A DNA stretch of 64,000 nt from Nocardia pneumoniae NBRC 100136 (GTDB taxonomy: Bacteria; Actinomycetota; Actinomycetes; Mycobacteriales; Mycobacteriaceae): the NCBI RefSeq assembly GCF_000308755.1, contig NZ_BAGF01000027.1:1-64000 (forward strand), in the 5' to 3' direction. The notes below the pieces were generated by a model. The model did no database searches. It saw only the letters and a list, made by a program, of their open reading frames with translations, and was not told the origin of the DNA. Below, one piece after another: positions 18,057 to 26,537 of this stretch (positions within the stretch are counted from its first letter, which is position 1; each line of letters begins with the position of its first letter). The position numbers and the translations under genes are program-made.

Positions 18057-19487
18057 TCACCACCAGGGCGTGGGGCGGTGGTGTTGCCAGTTCAGTTCGG
18101 ATTCGAGTTGGGCGGCCAGCGAGATCAGGAGGGGTTCGGAGTTCGCGGTGCCCATCAGTTGGGCCCCGACCGGGAGGCCGGAGTTGGTGAAGCCCGCGGG
18201 GACGTTGACGCTCGGCCAGCCGAGGACGTTCCAAGGCCAGGTGTAGGGGCAGGTGGCGGTGATCAGGTTGTTGGTGGCGGTGATGCCGATGCCGTCGATT
18301 TGCTCGGCGCGGGGTGGGGGAGTGGCGGTGGTGGGGGCGAGGACCACGTCGTGGTCGCGGAAGAAGTGGCCGATTCGCTTGTGCAGCAAAGGTTCCAGTT
18401 GGCGGGCCGCGTAGAGGGCTGGTCCCTCGAGCGCTCGGCCGATCCGGGCGTTGGCCGTGGTGCGCGGGTCGACTTCGAGGCCGGGCATCCGGTTGTACAC
18501 CCGCCGGATGCCCGCCAGTGAACGCGGCAGGAACGAGGCGCCGATCATGATGCCGTAGTGCAGGTCGGCCACGGTCACCGTGTGGCCGAGCTTGCGCAGG
18601 GTGTCGGCGGTGCTCCGGACCGCTTGCTCGACCTCGGGGTCGAGGGCGGTCTTGGTCGCGGTGAACGGAATTCGCAGCGACAGGGCGATGCGCAATCGTC
18701 CGGGGTCGCGGCCGACGGCGTCCGAGGCGGTGATCGGAGACGGCGTGTGCAGGTCGCCGGGGTGCGGACCGGCGGCCGAGTCCAGCAGCAGCGCCGCGTC
18801 CGCGACGGTGCGCGCCAGCGGACCGTTGACGGTGAGCCCGTAGAACAGTTCGCCTTCCGGCCAGGTGGAGATCCGCCCACGCTGCGGCTTGATGCCGACC
18901 AGGTTTGTCCAGGCGGACGGAATACGGATCGAGCCCGCCCCGTCGGAACCCAATGCGGCAGGGACCAATCCGGCCGCGACGGCCGCCGCCGACCCGCCGG
19001 ATGACCCGCCGGGCGTCCGCGTGCGGTCCCAAGGATTGCGGGTGTGGCCGAAGGACGCGGCGCTGGTGAACGGCCACTGGCCGAGTTCGCAGGTATTGGT
19101 CTTGCCGACGATCACCGCGCCCGCCGCGCGCAGACGCCGAACCGATTCGGCGTCTTCGGTTTTCGGCGCGAACTCGCCGCCGCAGCCGAAGGCGGTCGGC
19201 TCGCCCGCGATGTCGGTGTCGTCCTTCACCGCGATGGGCACGCCCAGCAGCGGCAGCCGTTCCCCGGCGGCCAGCCGCCGATCGGCCTCGGCGGCCTCGG
19301 CCAGCGCCCGTTCGCGGCGCACGACGCGGAACGCGTTGAGCGTGGGTTGCGCCGCCTCGATCCGGTCCAGTGTGCCGCTGACCGCCGCGGTGGAGGTGAT
19401 CGCACCGCTCGCGATCGCGGCAGCCAGTTCGGCCAGCCCCAGCTGCCGCGTATCGGGCGGGAGGCGGGTCGGATCGGACACCGTCAT
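18057..19487 (-). CDS. Amidase signature family hydrolase (AmiA2-like)
   Basis: 476 residues, ATG start. The amidase signature Ser-cisSer-Lys elements are present: Lys in PIAVKDDTDIAG and the Gly/Ser-rich core TPGGSSGGSAAAVAAGLVPAALGSDGAGSIRIP with both serines. Members hydrolyse amide bonds of diverse small molecules in the cytosol. It sits between era and recO, as amiA2 does in M. tuberculosis, and is divergent from the hydrolase at 19638. Substrate unknown. Confidence 0.9.
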   Translation of the reverse strand: MTVSDPTRLPPDTRQLGLAELAAAIASGAITSTAAVSGTLDRIEAAQPTLNAFRVVRRERALAEAAEADRRLAAGERLPLLGVPIAVKDDTDIAGEPTAFGCGGEFAPKTEDAESVRRLRAAGAVIVGKTNTCELGQWPFTSAASFGHTRNPWDRTRTPGGSSGGSAAAVAAGLVPAALGSDGAGSIRIPSAWTNLVGIKPQRGRISTWPEGELFYGLTVNGPLARTVADAALLLDSAAGPHPGDLHTPSPITASDAVGRDPGRLRIALSLRIPFTATKTALDPEVEQAVRSTADTLRKLGHTVTVADLHYGIMIGASFLPRSLAGIRRVYNRMPGLEVDPRTTANARIGRALEGPALYAARQLEPLLHKRIGHFFRDHDVVLAPTTATPPPRAEQIDGIGITATNNLITATCPYTWPWNVLGWPSVNVPAGFTNSGLPVGAQLMGTANSEPLLISLAAQLESELNWQHHRPTPWW

Positions 19488-19581
19488 CTGAGCTCCGTCT
19501 CGTCGTGTTTCGGGTAACCGTAAACGCCGCTCTGGTCAAGCGTCCATATCAATGCCCCGAAATCCACCCTGGGTAGGATAG

Positions 19582-19602
19582 ACATACATACCGTATGTAT
19601 GT
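19582..19602. promoter_or_regulatory. 21-bp perfect palindrome, probable TetR operator
   Basis: Two perfect 10-bp arms, ACATACATAC and GTATGTATGT, flank a single central C. It lies 35 nt upstream of the hydrolase-TetR operon start at 19638 and also faces the amidase promoter. It is strikingly AT-rich for this genome. The natural ligand is the TetR encoded at 20491 (autoregulation). Confidence 0.75.
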
Positions 19603-19637
19603 AAAAGTTGCCGGGACCGAGACAACTGGGAGGACCC

Positions 19638-20504
19638 ATGGCAACCAGCACTGCACTAGGCCGCATCCACGAGGTGGACCTGCCCGGTGGCCGCATCCGC
19701 TACCACGAGACCGGGGAGGGCGCTCCGGTCGTCTTCGTGCACGGCCTGCTCGTCAACGCCGATCTGTGGCGCAAGGTGGTCCCCGTGATCGCCGCCGCCG
19801 GATACCGCTGCCTCACGCCGGACTGGCCACTCGGCTCGCACGAGATTCCGGTCCCCGACGCGGAGTTGACCCCGGTGGGCGTCGCCGACCTGATCGCCGC
19901 GTTCCTGGAGCGCCTGGACCTCACCGATGTCACGGTGGTCGCCAATGACACCGGCGGAGCGATCACCCAGGTGTTGCTGACCCGCGACCGCTCCCGGATC
20001 GGCCGCGTCGTGCTCGCCTCGGTGGACAGCTACGAGGGCTTCTTGCCGCAGCCGTTCACGACGCTTCCGCTGCTGGCGAAGATCCCCGGGTCGATCCGCC
20101 TGCTGACCGAGGTGATGCGCATCCGGGCACTGCATCGCCTGCCGGTCGCCTTCGGCTGGGTCACCAAGCGGCCGGTGCCGCCGGAGATCGCCGACTCCTA
20201 TCTGCTGCCCAGCCGCAAGTCGGCCGCGATCCGGAAAGACCTGCGCCGCTTCCTGACATCCGCGCATCGCCGGTACACCCTCGAAGCCGCGCGGCACTTC
20301 GCCGACGTCGACATTCCCGTGCTGCTGGCCTGGGCGCGCGAGGATCGCCTGTTCCCGGTGTCGTACGCCGAACGCCTGGCCCGCGACCTGCCGAACGCGA
20401 CGCTGAAGCTCATCGACGACTCCTACACCTTCCTGCCGGAGGACCAGCCCGAGTTGCTCGCCGAATCGATTCTGGAGTTCACTCGGCTGCATGCCACGCC
20501 GTAG
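19638..20504 (+). CDS. Alpha/beta hydrolase, haloalkane dehalogenase-like
   Basis: 288 residues; ATG 19638 has a GGGAGGA site. Cap and core follow the haloalkane dehalogenase/epoxide hydrolase branch: FVHGLLVNADLW, then nucleophile elbow ANDTGG with Asp in place of Ser, and a late Asp in WAREDRLFP. The final His expected near the C-terminus is not obvious (DDSYTFLPEDQP), so activity may be altered. Probably co-transcribed with, and controlled by, the overlapping tetR. Confidence 0.8.
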   Translation: MATSTALGRIHEVDLPGGRIRYHETGEGAPVVFVHGLLVNADLWRKVVPVIAAAGYRCLTPDWPLGSHEIPVPDAELTPVGVADLIAAFLERLDLTDVTVVANDTGGAITQVLLTRDRSRIGRVVLASVDSYEGFLPQPFTTLPLLAKIPGSIRLLTEVMRIRALHRLPVAFGWVTKRPVPPEIADSYLLPSRKSAAIRKDLRRFLTSAHRRYTLEAARHFADVDIPVLLAWAREDRLFPVSYAERLARDLPNATLKLIDDSYTFLPEDQPELLAESILEFTRLHATP

Positions 20505-21096
20505 CCAGGAAGACCGCTCGCGCACCACCAGAGCCGCGCTCGAACAGGCCGGACGCCGGCTGTTCACCGAGCGCGGCTTCGCGGGAACCTCGGCCGAAGA
20601 GCTGGTGACCGAGGCGGGCGTCACCCGCGGCGCGCTGCACCACCATTACGGCGATAAGCGCGGCCTTTTCCTCGCGGTGCTGGAGCAGATCGAGGTCGAG
20701 ACGACCAGGGAGATCGAAAATGCGATCGCCGCAGTCGATTCCGGCGATGTGATGGCCGGGATGACAGTGGGCCTCGGTCTCTTCCTGGAGATCTGCCAGC
20801 GGCCCGCGATGTTGCGGATCGCGCTCACCGACGCCCCCGCCGTGCTCGGCTGGCAGGCTTGGCGCGAATTCGAATCGGCCCACGGCCTCGGCCTGATCAC
20901 CGCCCAACTCGAGCGCGCCCGCGATGCCGGGTTGATCGCCGACGCCCCGATCCCCGTGCTGGCCCAGCTCGTCGTCAGCGTGATCAGCGAGGCGGCCTTG
21001 ATCGTCGCCCACGCCGACGATCCCGACACCGCCCGCGCACAGACCCAGCAATCGGTGCTGCTGCTGATCTCCGGGCTCATTCGCACCGGCGGCTGA
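20491..21096 (+). CDS. TetR-family regulator
   Basis: 201 residues. A TetR N-terminal HTH (TRAALEQAGRRLFTERGFAGTSAEELVTEAGVTRGALHHHYGDKRGLF) precedes a ligand-binding domain. The start overlaps the hydrolase stop by 14 nt, implying coupled translation. It most likely binds the 21-bp palindrome at 19582-19602 and controls its own operon, perhaps in response to the hydrolase substrate. Confidence 0.9.
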   Translation: MPRRSQEDRSRTTRAALEQAGRRLFTERGFAGTSAEELVTEAGVTRGALHHHYGDKRGLFLAVLEQIEVETTREIENAIAAVDSGDVMAGMTVGLGLFLEICQRPAMLRIALTDAPAVLGWQAWREFESAHGLGLITAQLERARDAGLIADAPIPVLAQLVVSVISEAALIVAHADDPDTARAQTQQSVLLLISGLIRTGG

Positions 21097-21569
21097 AGCG
21101 AAAGACCCACAACCGTCACCGAACCCAGCGGCAAGATCAATTCACTTGGCACCGAGACCGTATCGGCGCGACGATGACGACTATGAGACCCGCTGTCGGT
21201 GCTGCCTTGCGCAAATGCGGCGAATGCGGCGGTTACGAGTACGCCGGAGCGCCCGAGTGCCGCCGATGCCGTCACCGCCATGCAGGCTCAGCGCCTCAGC
21301 TCGATGATCAAGACCGCGCCCGCACCGGACCGTGTCGCGGGACTGGTCGATGCCATGCTCGGAGACAGCGGCGTAGACATCCGAGCGCAATGAACTCGCT
21401 TACGTCGGCTCTCTGCCGCGCACCGTCCGTCTGCCCGGAGAAGGCATCGGTACCGCGCGCCGCCACTCCTGCCCCCGAGCACGCGCTTCCATGGCCGACG
21501 ACGATGTCGGCAGCCGGACGGCCAGCCTGTCTGATCGTGGCGGACGGTCGCCCGTGGAAAGATGACCCT
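21097..21569. other. Intergenic region with a possible zinc-ribbon fragment
   Basis: About 470 bases before recO. A short stretch near 21175-21275 encodes MRPAVGAALRKCGECGG and PECRRC, then in a second frame AVTAMQAQRLSSMIKTA. This looks like a broken small gene, but no intact frame exists. The stretch is in frame with recO without a stop, yet recO has its own well-supported start. Confidence 0.35.
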
Positions 21570-22349
21570 GTGCGTTTGTATCGGGACGAGGCGGTAGTGG
21601 TGCGCCAGCACAAGCTGGGCGAGGCGGATCGCATCGTCACGCTGCTCACCCGCCAGCACGGCCTGGTGCGGGCGGTAGCCAAGGGGGTGCGGCGCACCAA
21701 GTCGCGGTTCGGGGCCCGGTTGGAGCCGTTCTCCTATATCGACGTGCAGTTGCATCCGGGCCGTACGCTCGACACCGTCACCCAGGTGACCACGATGGAG
21801 TCGTTCGCCGCCGACATCATCGACGACTACGGGCGCTACACCACCGCGTGCGCCGTGCTGGAAACCGCCGAACGACTGGCGGGCGAGGAGCGCGCCCCCG
21901 CGCCCCGGCTGCACGCGCTCACCGCGAGCGCTCTGCGCGCGATCGCGGCCAAACAGCGGCCGCATGAACTGATCCTGGACGCATTCCTGTTGCGCGCCAT
22001 GGGTTTCGCGGGTTGGGCCCCCGCGCTGGACGAGTGCGCGAAATGCGCGACCCCGGGCCCGCATCGGGCGTTCCACGTCGCGGCTGGTGGCGCGGTATGC
22101 GTGCACTGCCGTCCACCGGGCGCGGCGACACCCGCTCCCGGCGTACTCGACCATCTGGTCGCGCTGCTGCGGGGGGAGTGGGAGTACGTCGAGACGGTGC
22201 CCGAAGCGGTGCGCAAACAGGCCAGCGGGCTGGTCGCGGCGCATTTGCAATGGCATCTGGAGCGTCAGCTTCGCACGTTGCCGCTGGTCGAGCGGTCCAA
22301 AGACGCGGCAGGACGGAGCCCGTCCGTAGCCGCGCTGGGCCGCGGCTGA
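21570..22349 (+). CDS. recO: DNA repair protein RecO
   Basis: 259 residues from GTG 21570, which has a GGAAAG site; longer in-frame upstream starts have no support. N-terminal OB fold (LYRDEAVVVRQHKLGEADRIVTLLTRQHGLVRAVAKGVRRTKSR), helical domain, and a Cys4-type zinc site C-x2-C ... C-x2-C (CAKC, CVHC). RecO anneals ssDNA and loads RecA with RecR. The C-terminal codons merge into the 71-bp repeat array downstream. Confidence 0.93.
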   Translation: MRLYRDEAVVVRQHKLGEADRIVTLLTRQHGLVRAVAKGVRRTKSRFGARLEPFSYIDVQLHPGRTLDTVTQVTTMESFAADIIDDYGRYTTACAVLETAERLAGEERAPAPRLHALTASALRAIAAKQRPHELILDAFLLRAMGFAGWAPALDECAKCATPGPHRAFHVAAGGAVCVHCRPPGAATPAPGVLDHLVALLRGEWEYVETVPEAVRKQASGLVAAHLQWHLERQLRTLPLVERSKDAAGRSPSVAALGRG

Positions 22350-22359
22350 GGCAGCCGTA

Positions 22360-22599
22360 GCCGAGCGGAGGCTGAGGCAGCCGCAGTGGAGAGCGCTGCC
22401 GGATGGAGTCCGTCGTCGGTTCCGCGCTGGGCCGAGCGGAGGCTGAGGCAGCCGCAGTGGAGAGCGCTGCCGGATGGAGTCCGTCGTCAGTTCCGCGCTG
22501 GGCCGAGCGGAGGCTGAGGCAGCCGCAGTGGAGAGCGCTGCCGGATGGAGTCCGTCGTCAGCCCGCGCCGGGCCGAGCGAAGGCGAGGCAGCCGCCTAT
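22360..22599. repeat. 71-bp tandem repeat array, about three copies
   Basis: Near-identical units begin at 22360, 22431 and 22502, with a shortened copy at 22572 cut off by the stop of the convergent HTH gene. A degenerate copy is visible upstream inside the last codons of recO (about 22310-22359). Each unit contains GGCTGAGGCAGCC, able to form a short hairpin, and GGATGGAGTCCGTCGTC. The period is not a multiple of three, so the array is not coding. It fills the whole gap between two convergent genes. Confidence 0.9.
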
Positions 22600-22976
22600 T
22601 CCACGAATTGCAGCTCTACCTGGGGCAGCTCGATCATGACCCGGGCGCACACCGCGCGGTGCCAGGTGGCCGGGAAGCGCGTGTCGGGCTCGTGCTTGCT
22701 GTAGTCGTCGTTGGTCCGGTAGGTGTGCAGGCGGGGCGAGATCTCCCCGGTGTCGATGGCTTCGACCATGGCCTCGATCACCTGCTCGGTCTCCTCCGCG
22801 ATGGCGGCGAGTTCGCGGGCCACGACGTCGGGGATCTGGAACGCCCCCTTCTCCCACCGCTCGACGGTGCGCTCGGCGACCGCGAAGAACCGCGCGCACC
22901 AGGGGACCGGAAGGCCGAGTAATTCGCGAGTGGCCCGGAAACCGGCCGCGGTCCCGGTGCCTGGTAAATCGGTCAC
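22596..22976 (-). CDS. YdiL/Aca2-like helix-turn-helix protein
   Basis: 126 residues from GTG 22976, preceded by a strong GGGGAGGGG site. The N-terminal ATRELLGLPVPWCARFFAVAERTVERWEKGAFQIPD resembles a Cro/YdiL-type HTH, followed by a helical stretch (VARELAAIAEETEQVIEAMVEAID). The C-terminal half ends ARVMIELPQVELQFVE. Similar HTH proteins include E. coli YdiL and anti-CRISPR-associated Aca2 repressors. Its target is unknown. Confidence 0.65.
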   Translation of the reverse strand: MTDLPGTGTAAGFRATRELLGLPVPWCARFFAVAERTVERWEKGAFQIPDVVARELAAIAEETEQVIEAMVEAIDTGEISPRLHTYRTNDDYSKHEPDTRFPATWHRAVCARVMIELPQVELQFVE

Positions 22977-23098
22977 GTTCGAGAAACCCCTCCCCAGTAT
23001 CACGATCAGGACAAGAATAAATCACCGCTGCCGGTGCGAACCGGGGAATTCGTCAGGAAGCAACGCGGCAGTAGGGTCGGCGGCGGCGATCAGGCAGG

Positions 23099-23917
23099 AT
23101 GGAGGCCGTGATCCTCCGCCGAGACTCCGCTACCGCGACCGAGCCGAACATCGCAGGCGCCGTCCGCCCGCCCGCGCCGCATCCGTCCGGAGCTCGGCCG
23201 CCGCAGCTGCCGCCGGAATTGGTGCCCAATCACGTCGCGCTGGTGATGGACGGCAATGGCCGCTGGGCGCAAGAGCGCGGGTTGCCGCGCACCGCGGGGC
23301 ACGAGCGTGGCGAGGCGGTGCTGATGGACACCGTGGAGGGCTGCATCGAGATCGGTGTGAAGTGGCTGTCGGCCTACGCCTTCTCCACCGAGAACTGGCG
23401 GCGCAGCCCCGAGGAGGTGCGCTTCCTCATGGGCTTCAACCGCGACGTGATCCGCCGCCGCCGCGACGAGATGAACGAGATGGGCGTGCGCGTGCGCTGG
23501 GCCGGTCGCAGGCCGCGCCTGTGGCGCAGCGTGATCAAGGAATTGGAGATCGCCGAGCAGCTCACCAAGAACAATACGGTGATGACCCTCACCATGTGCG
23601 TCAACTACGGCGGCCGCGCCGAAATCGCCGATGCGGCAAGGGAGATCGCGCGCCGGGTGGCGGCGGGCGAGATCGATCCGGAGAAGGTCACCGAGGCCAC
23701 GCTGGCGAAGTACCTGGATGAGCCCGACATGCCGGACGTCGATCTGTTCCTGCGCCCGTCGGGCGAGTTCCGCAGCTCCAACTTCCTCATCTGGCAGTCG
23801 GCGTACGCCGAATACGTCTACCAGCACACGCTGTTCCCGGATTTCGATCGGCGCAATCTCTGGGAGGCCTGCGTCGAGTACGCGTCGCGAGACCGCCGTT
23901 TCGGCGGCACCAAGTGA
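23099..23917 (+). CDS. uppS: Decaprenyl diphosphate synthase (cis-prenyltransferase)
   Basis: 272 residues. Cis-prenyltransferase motifs are complete: [17 protein letters not shown] (catalytic Asp and phosphate-binding Asn/Gly/Arg), AFSTENWRR, and [27 protein letters not shown]. It elongates an isoprenoid diphosphate to the C50 carrier used for peptidoglycan and arabinogalactan. Position after recO matches Rv2361c. GTG 23108 is a possible alternative start. Its stop overlaps the next gene start by 4 nt. Confidence 0.95.
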   Translation: MEAVILRRDSATATEPNIAGAVRPPAPHPSGARPPQLPPELVPNHVALVMDGNGRWAQERGLPRTAGHERGEAVLMDTVEGCIEIGVKWLSAYAFSTENWRRSPEEVRFLMGFNRDVIRRRRDEMNEMGVRVRWAGRRPRLWRSVIKELEIAEQLTKNNTVMTLTMCVNYGGRAEIADAAREIARRVAAGEIDPEKVTEATLAKYLDEPDMPDVDLFLRPSGEFRSSNFLIWQSAYAEYVYQHTLFPDFDRRNLWEACVEYASRDRRFGGTK

Positions 23918-24342
23918 ACGGCGAGGCGGACATGGACGCGGCGGTGACCCCCGACCAGGAGCTGCAGGCACGCGCCGGAGCGTGCCTGTCGCGGTATGGC
24001 ATCGATGTGCGGGTGGACCCCGAAGGGTCGCTCGGATATGAGTACGAGGGCGCGCTGTGTTCGCTGCGCGCGGTGAATCTCGCGCCCGGCCTGGACGTGC
24101 TGACCTTGACCTGCGTGCTGGCCTGGGACCGTCCACTGAAGCCGCAGCTGCACAAGCGCGTCGCCGAGCGCAACAACGCGCTGCAGTTCGGCTCGCTCAC
24201 CGTGATCGGCCACGGCAAGCTCGCCGACGTCATCCTGCGCTACACCTTCCCCGCCGCGGGCCTGGACGACCAGGCGCTGACCACGATGCTGCTGCTCGTG
24301 CTGTCCAACGCGAGCCGCGCCAGGCAGGGACTGCTGCCCTGA
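23914..24342 (+). CDS. Conserved hypothetical protein, Rv2360c-like
   Basis: 142 residues, GTG start overlapping the uppS stop. Cytosolic, with an alternating alpha/beta pattern ([35 protein letters not shown]) that resembles the YbjN/type III chaperone-like fold. No catalytic motif visible. Coupled translation with uppS is conserved in relatives, which suggests a shared physiological context. Function unknown. Confidence 0.75.
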   Translation: MNGEADMDAAVTPDQELQARAGACLSRYGIDVRVDPEGSLGYEYEGALCSLRAVNLAPGLDVLTLTCVLAWDRPLKPQLHKRVAERNNALQFGSLTVIGHGKLADVILRYTFPAAGLDDQALTTMLLLVLSNASRARQGLLP

Positions 24343-24351
24343 GTCCCGCGC

Positions 24352-24969
24352 TCAGTCGCCCGCTGTGGTGGCGGTTCGGCCGTAGGGGAGCAGCGTCCGC
24401 ACGCCGCGTGCCAGCGTCTCGGGGTCCAAGTCGCCGAGGACGAGATGCTGGAGGATGAACCCGGGCAGCAGCCCGATGAGCGCCTTCGCCACGGCATCGA
24501 CGTCGGCGTCTTCCGGTAGCCAGCCCTGCGCGCACATGCGCTCCGCGTAGGTGACCCACATCGCCCGCATCGCGACCATCGTTTCGCGGACCATGACGCC
24601 CGCCACCGGGTTCACCAGGGCCAGCGCCCAAGCCTGCGGCGCCAGCCGCACCGGCCCGTCGGGACCGCTGCGGCGCACGACCTCCTCGGCGATCGTTGTG
24701 ATCAGTTCGGCGGGCGTGGGGAGCGGGTCGCGGCTGATCGTCTGTTCCATCGTCATGCGCAGTGACACCGTCGTCTGTGCCGCCAGTGCGGTGACCAGCT
24801 CGTCCTTGCTCTTGAAGTAGCGGTAGACGGCACCGGCCGACAGGCCCGACTCCGTGAACACGTCCTGCATGGAGGTTTCGTGGAATCCCTTGCGGGCGAA
24901 GCACTTCCGTGCGGCATCCAGAATCTGCCGTCTGCGGCGTTCCAGGTGTTCTTCGCTGACTCGGGGCAT
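24352..24969 (-). CDS. TetR-family regulator
   Basis: 205 residues from ATG 24969. A standard TetR HTH (RRRQILDAARKCFARKGFHETSMQDVFTESGLSAGAVYRYFKSKDEL) precedes a helical ligand domain. It is divergent from a membrane protein at 25073; the shared intergenic region contains its probable operator inside its own promoter. Convergent with the gene ending at 24342. Confidence 0.9.
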   Translation of the reverse strand: MPRVSEEHLERRRRQILDAARKCFARKGFHETSMQDVFTESGLSAGAVYRYFKSKDELVTALAAQTTVSLRMTMEQTISRDPLPTPAELITTIAEEVVRRSGPDGPVRLAPQAWALALVNPVAGVMVRETMVAMRAMWVTYAERMCAQGWLPEDADVDAVAKALIGLLPGFILQHLVLGDLDPETLARGVRTLLPYGRTATTAGD

Positions 24970-24975
24970 GTTACC

Positions 24976-25004
24976 AAAATAAAACGAATATCCGTTCTTG
25001 ACAA
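24976..25004 (-). promoter_or_regulatory. tetR promoter with embedded palindromic operator
   Basis: On the minus strand a -35 TTGTCA (25004-24999), 17-bp spacer and -10 TATTTT (24981-24976) precede the tetR ATG (24969) by only 6 nt, implying a leaderless transcript. The spacer contains AACGAATATCCGTT (24983-24996), palindromic at 12 of 14 positions. A repressor bound there would block its own promoter and could affect the divergent gene. Confidence 0.6.
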
Positions 25005-25072
25005 CTTCGCGCACTGCGTGCGACGGTGGTGGCAGCTAAAAAGAACGAGCATTCGATTTATGGGAGTTGGTC

Positions 25073-26044
25073 ATGAATACCATGCAGCGGGCGTTCGCTC
25101 TCGGCCTCGGCGCCGCCCTGCTCCAGGCGTTGATGCTGATCGCGTTCGCCTGGCCCGCCGCGAATATCGCGCCGCGCGACCTGCCGCTGGCCGTCACCGG
25201 CCCGCAAGCCGGGATGGTCGCAGGCAAGCTGGCCGAGCGCAGTCCGGACGCCTTCGAGATCACCACCGCCGCGGACGAGGCGGCCGCCCGCGCCGCCATC
25301 GCGGACCGGGAGGTCTACGGGGCGATCGTCACCGGCGACGGCCCGCCACGCGTGCTGATCGCCTCGGGCGCGAGTCCCGCCGTCGCGCAGCAGCTGACCC
25401 AGATCGGGCAGCAACTCTCCGGCGCGCCCGCGGCCCGGGTGGAAGACGTGGTGCCCGCCGACTCGGACGACCCGCGCGGCACCGCGTTCGGTGCGATGGT
25501 GCTGCCGCTGGTGATGTCCGGCATCGCGGCGGGTGTGCTGCTCGCGCTGCTCATCCCGGCGGTCGGCGGCAGGGTGATCGGGCTGGTCACCTTCGGTCTC
25601 GCGGGCGGGTTGCTGAGCATGGCGATCATCCAGGGCTGGATGTCGCTGGTGCCGGGGTCGTATCCGGTGCTCGCCGCGGTGGCCGGTCTGGTCTCCTTCG
25701 CGGTCGCGGGTTCGGTGGTCGGGCTCGCCACCGTGGTCGGACGCGCGGGTATCGGCATCGCCGCACTCACCATGTTGCTGATCGGCAACCCGTTCTCCGC
25801 GGCCACGTCGGCGCCGGAGCTGCTGCCGCAGCCGTGGGGCGCGATCGGCCAGCTGCTGCCGCCGGGTGCGGCCGCCTCGCTGCTGCGCTCGGTCGCCTTC
25901 TTCGACGGCGCGGCCGCCGCTGGTCCGCTCCTGGTCCTGCTGGTCTGGGGCGCGGTCGCGCTCGCGCTGCTCGGCGTCGGCGCGCTGCGTGGTCGTTCCG
26001 CCGAGACGCGGGAATCGGCACGGAATCCCGTGCTGGTGAGCTGA
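25073..26044 (+). CDS. Membrane protein, ABC-2 permease/YhgE-like
   Basis: 323 residues from ATG 25073 with GGGAG upstream. One N-terminal hydrophobic segment (residues about 10-30), an extracellular domain of about 110 residues (DLPLAVTGPQAGMVAGKLAER ... REVYGAIVTGDG), then about five C-terminal transmembrane segments. This is the layout of ABC-2-type or YhgE/Pip-like permeases, but no ATPase gene is adjacent. Probably repressed by the divergent TetR. Transport substrate unknown. Confidence 0.75.
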   Translation: MNTMQRAFALGLGAALLQALMLIAFAWPAANIAPRDLPLAVTGPQAGMVAGKLAERSPDAFEITTAADEAAARAAIADREVYGAIVTGDGPPRVLIASGASPAVAQQLTQIGQQLSGAPAARVEDVVPADSDDPRGTAFGAMVLPLVMSGIAAGVLLALLIPAVGGRVIGLVTFGLAGGLLSMAIIQGWMSLVPGSYPVLAAVAGLVSFAVAGSVVGLATVVGRAGIGIAALTMLLIGNPFSAATSAPELLPQPWGAIGQLLPPGAAASLLRSVAFFDGAAAAGPLLVLLVWGAVALALLGVGALRGRSAETRESARNPVLVS

Positions 26045-26064
26045 ATTCGCCTACCCGAGACAAT

Positions 26065-26094
26065 GGAGGGCCGTCCTCGTCGAGGCGGCCCTCC
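26065..26094. terminator. Bidirectional intrinsic-type terminator
   Basis: Perfect 9-bp stem GGAGGGCCG / CGGCCCTCC with a 12-nt loop, between the convergent permease and zur genes. No T-run, as is common in high-GC actinobacteria. Confidence 0.6.
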
Positions 26095-26099
26095 TGGCG

Positions 26100-26534
26100 T
26101 CACTTGTTCGGCCGACGTGCCTCGACGCAGGACGTGCAGGTGCCGAACACCTCGAGGGTGTGGCTGATCTCGGTGAAGCCGTGCTCGCACGCGATCGCCT
26201 CGGCCCATGCTTCGACGGTGGGGCCCTCCACCTCGACGGTGCGGCCGCAGTTGCGGCAGACCAGGTGGTGATGGTGGCCGGTGGAGCACTGGCGGTAGAC
26301 CGATTCACCGGAGTCGGTGCGCAGCACGTCCACCATGCCGGCGTCGGCCAGCGACTGCAGCGTCCGGTAGACCGTGGTCAAGCCGATGCCCTCGCCACGT
26401 TTGCGCAGCTCGTCGTGTAGCTCCTGGGCGGAGCGGAACTCGTCGATGTCACCGAGCAGTGCGGCGATGGCGCTGCGCTGCCTGGTGCTGCGGATGCCGA
26501 CCGGTTTCTGCGGAGCGGCCGTGTTCTCTGGCAC
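26100..26534 (-). CDS. zur: Zinc uptake regulator Zur (FurB)
   Basis: 144 residues. Fur-family winged helix (STRQRSAIAALLGDIDEFRSAQELHDELRKRGEGIGLTTVYRTLQ) and a C-terminal metal domain with His cluster GHHHHLVC, CRNC and CTSC, giving structural and regulatory zinc sites. The sequence and gene pairing with smtB match mycobacterial FurB/Zur (Rv2359). Represses zinc uptake and zinc-free ribosomal protein genes when Zn is sufficient. The start lies 3 nt after the smtB stop. Confidence 0.93.
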   Translation of the reverse strand: MPENTAAPQKPVGIRSTRQRSAIAALLGDIDEFRSAQELHDELRKRGEGIGLTTVYRTLQSLADAGMVDVLRTDSGESVYRQCSTGHHHHLVCRNCGRTVEVEGPTVEAWAEAIACEHGFTEISHTLEVFGTCTSCVEARRPNK

Positions 26535-26537
26535 GAA

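Noticed and set aside
21175..21569. Possible 132-residue N-terminal extension of RecO
   Set aside because: The frame is open, but GTG 21570 has a good ribosome binding site and gives the normal RecO N-terminus.
22360..22599. Repeat array as a CRISPR
   Set aside because: Units are directly abutting 71-bp copies without unique spacers, and no cas genes are present.
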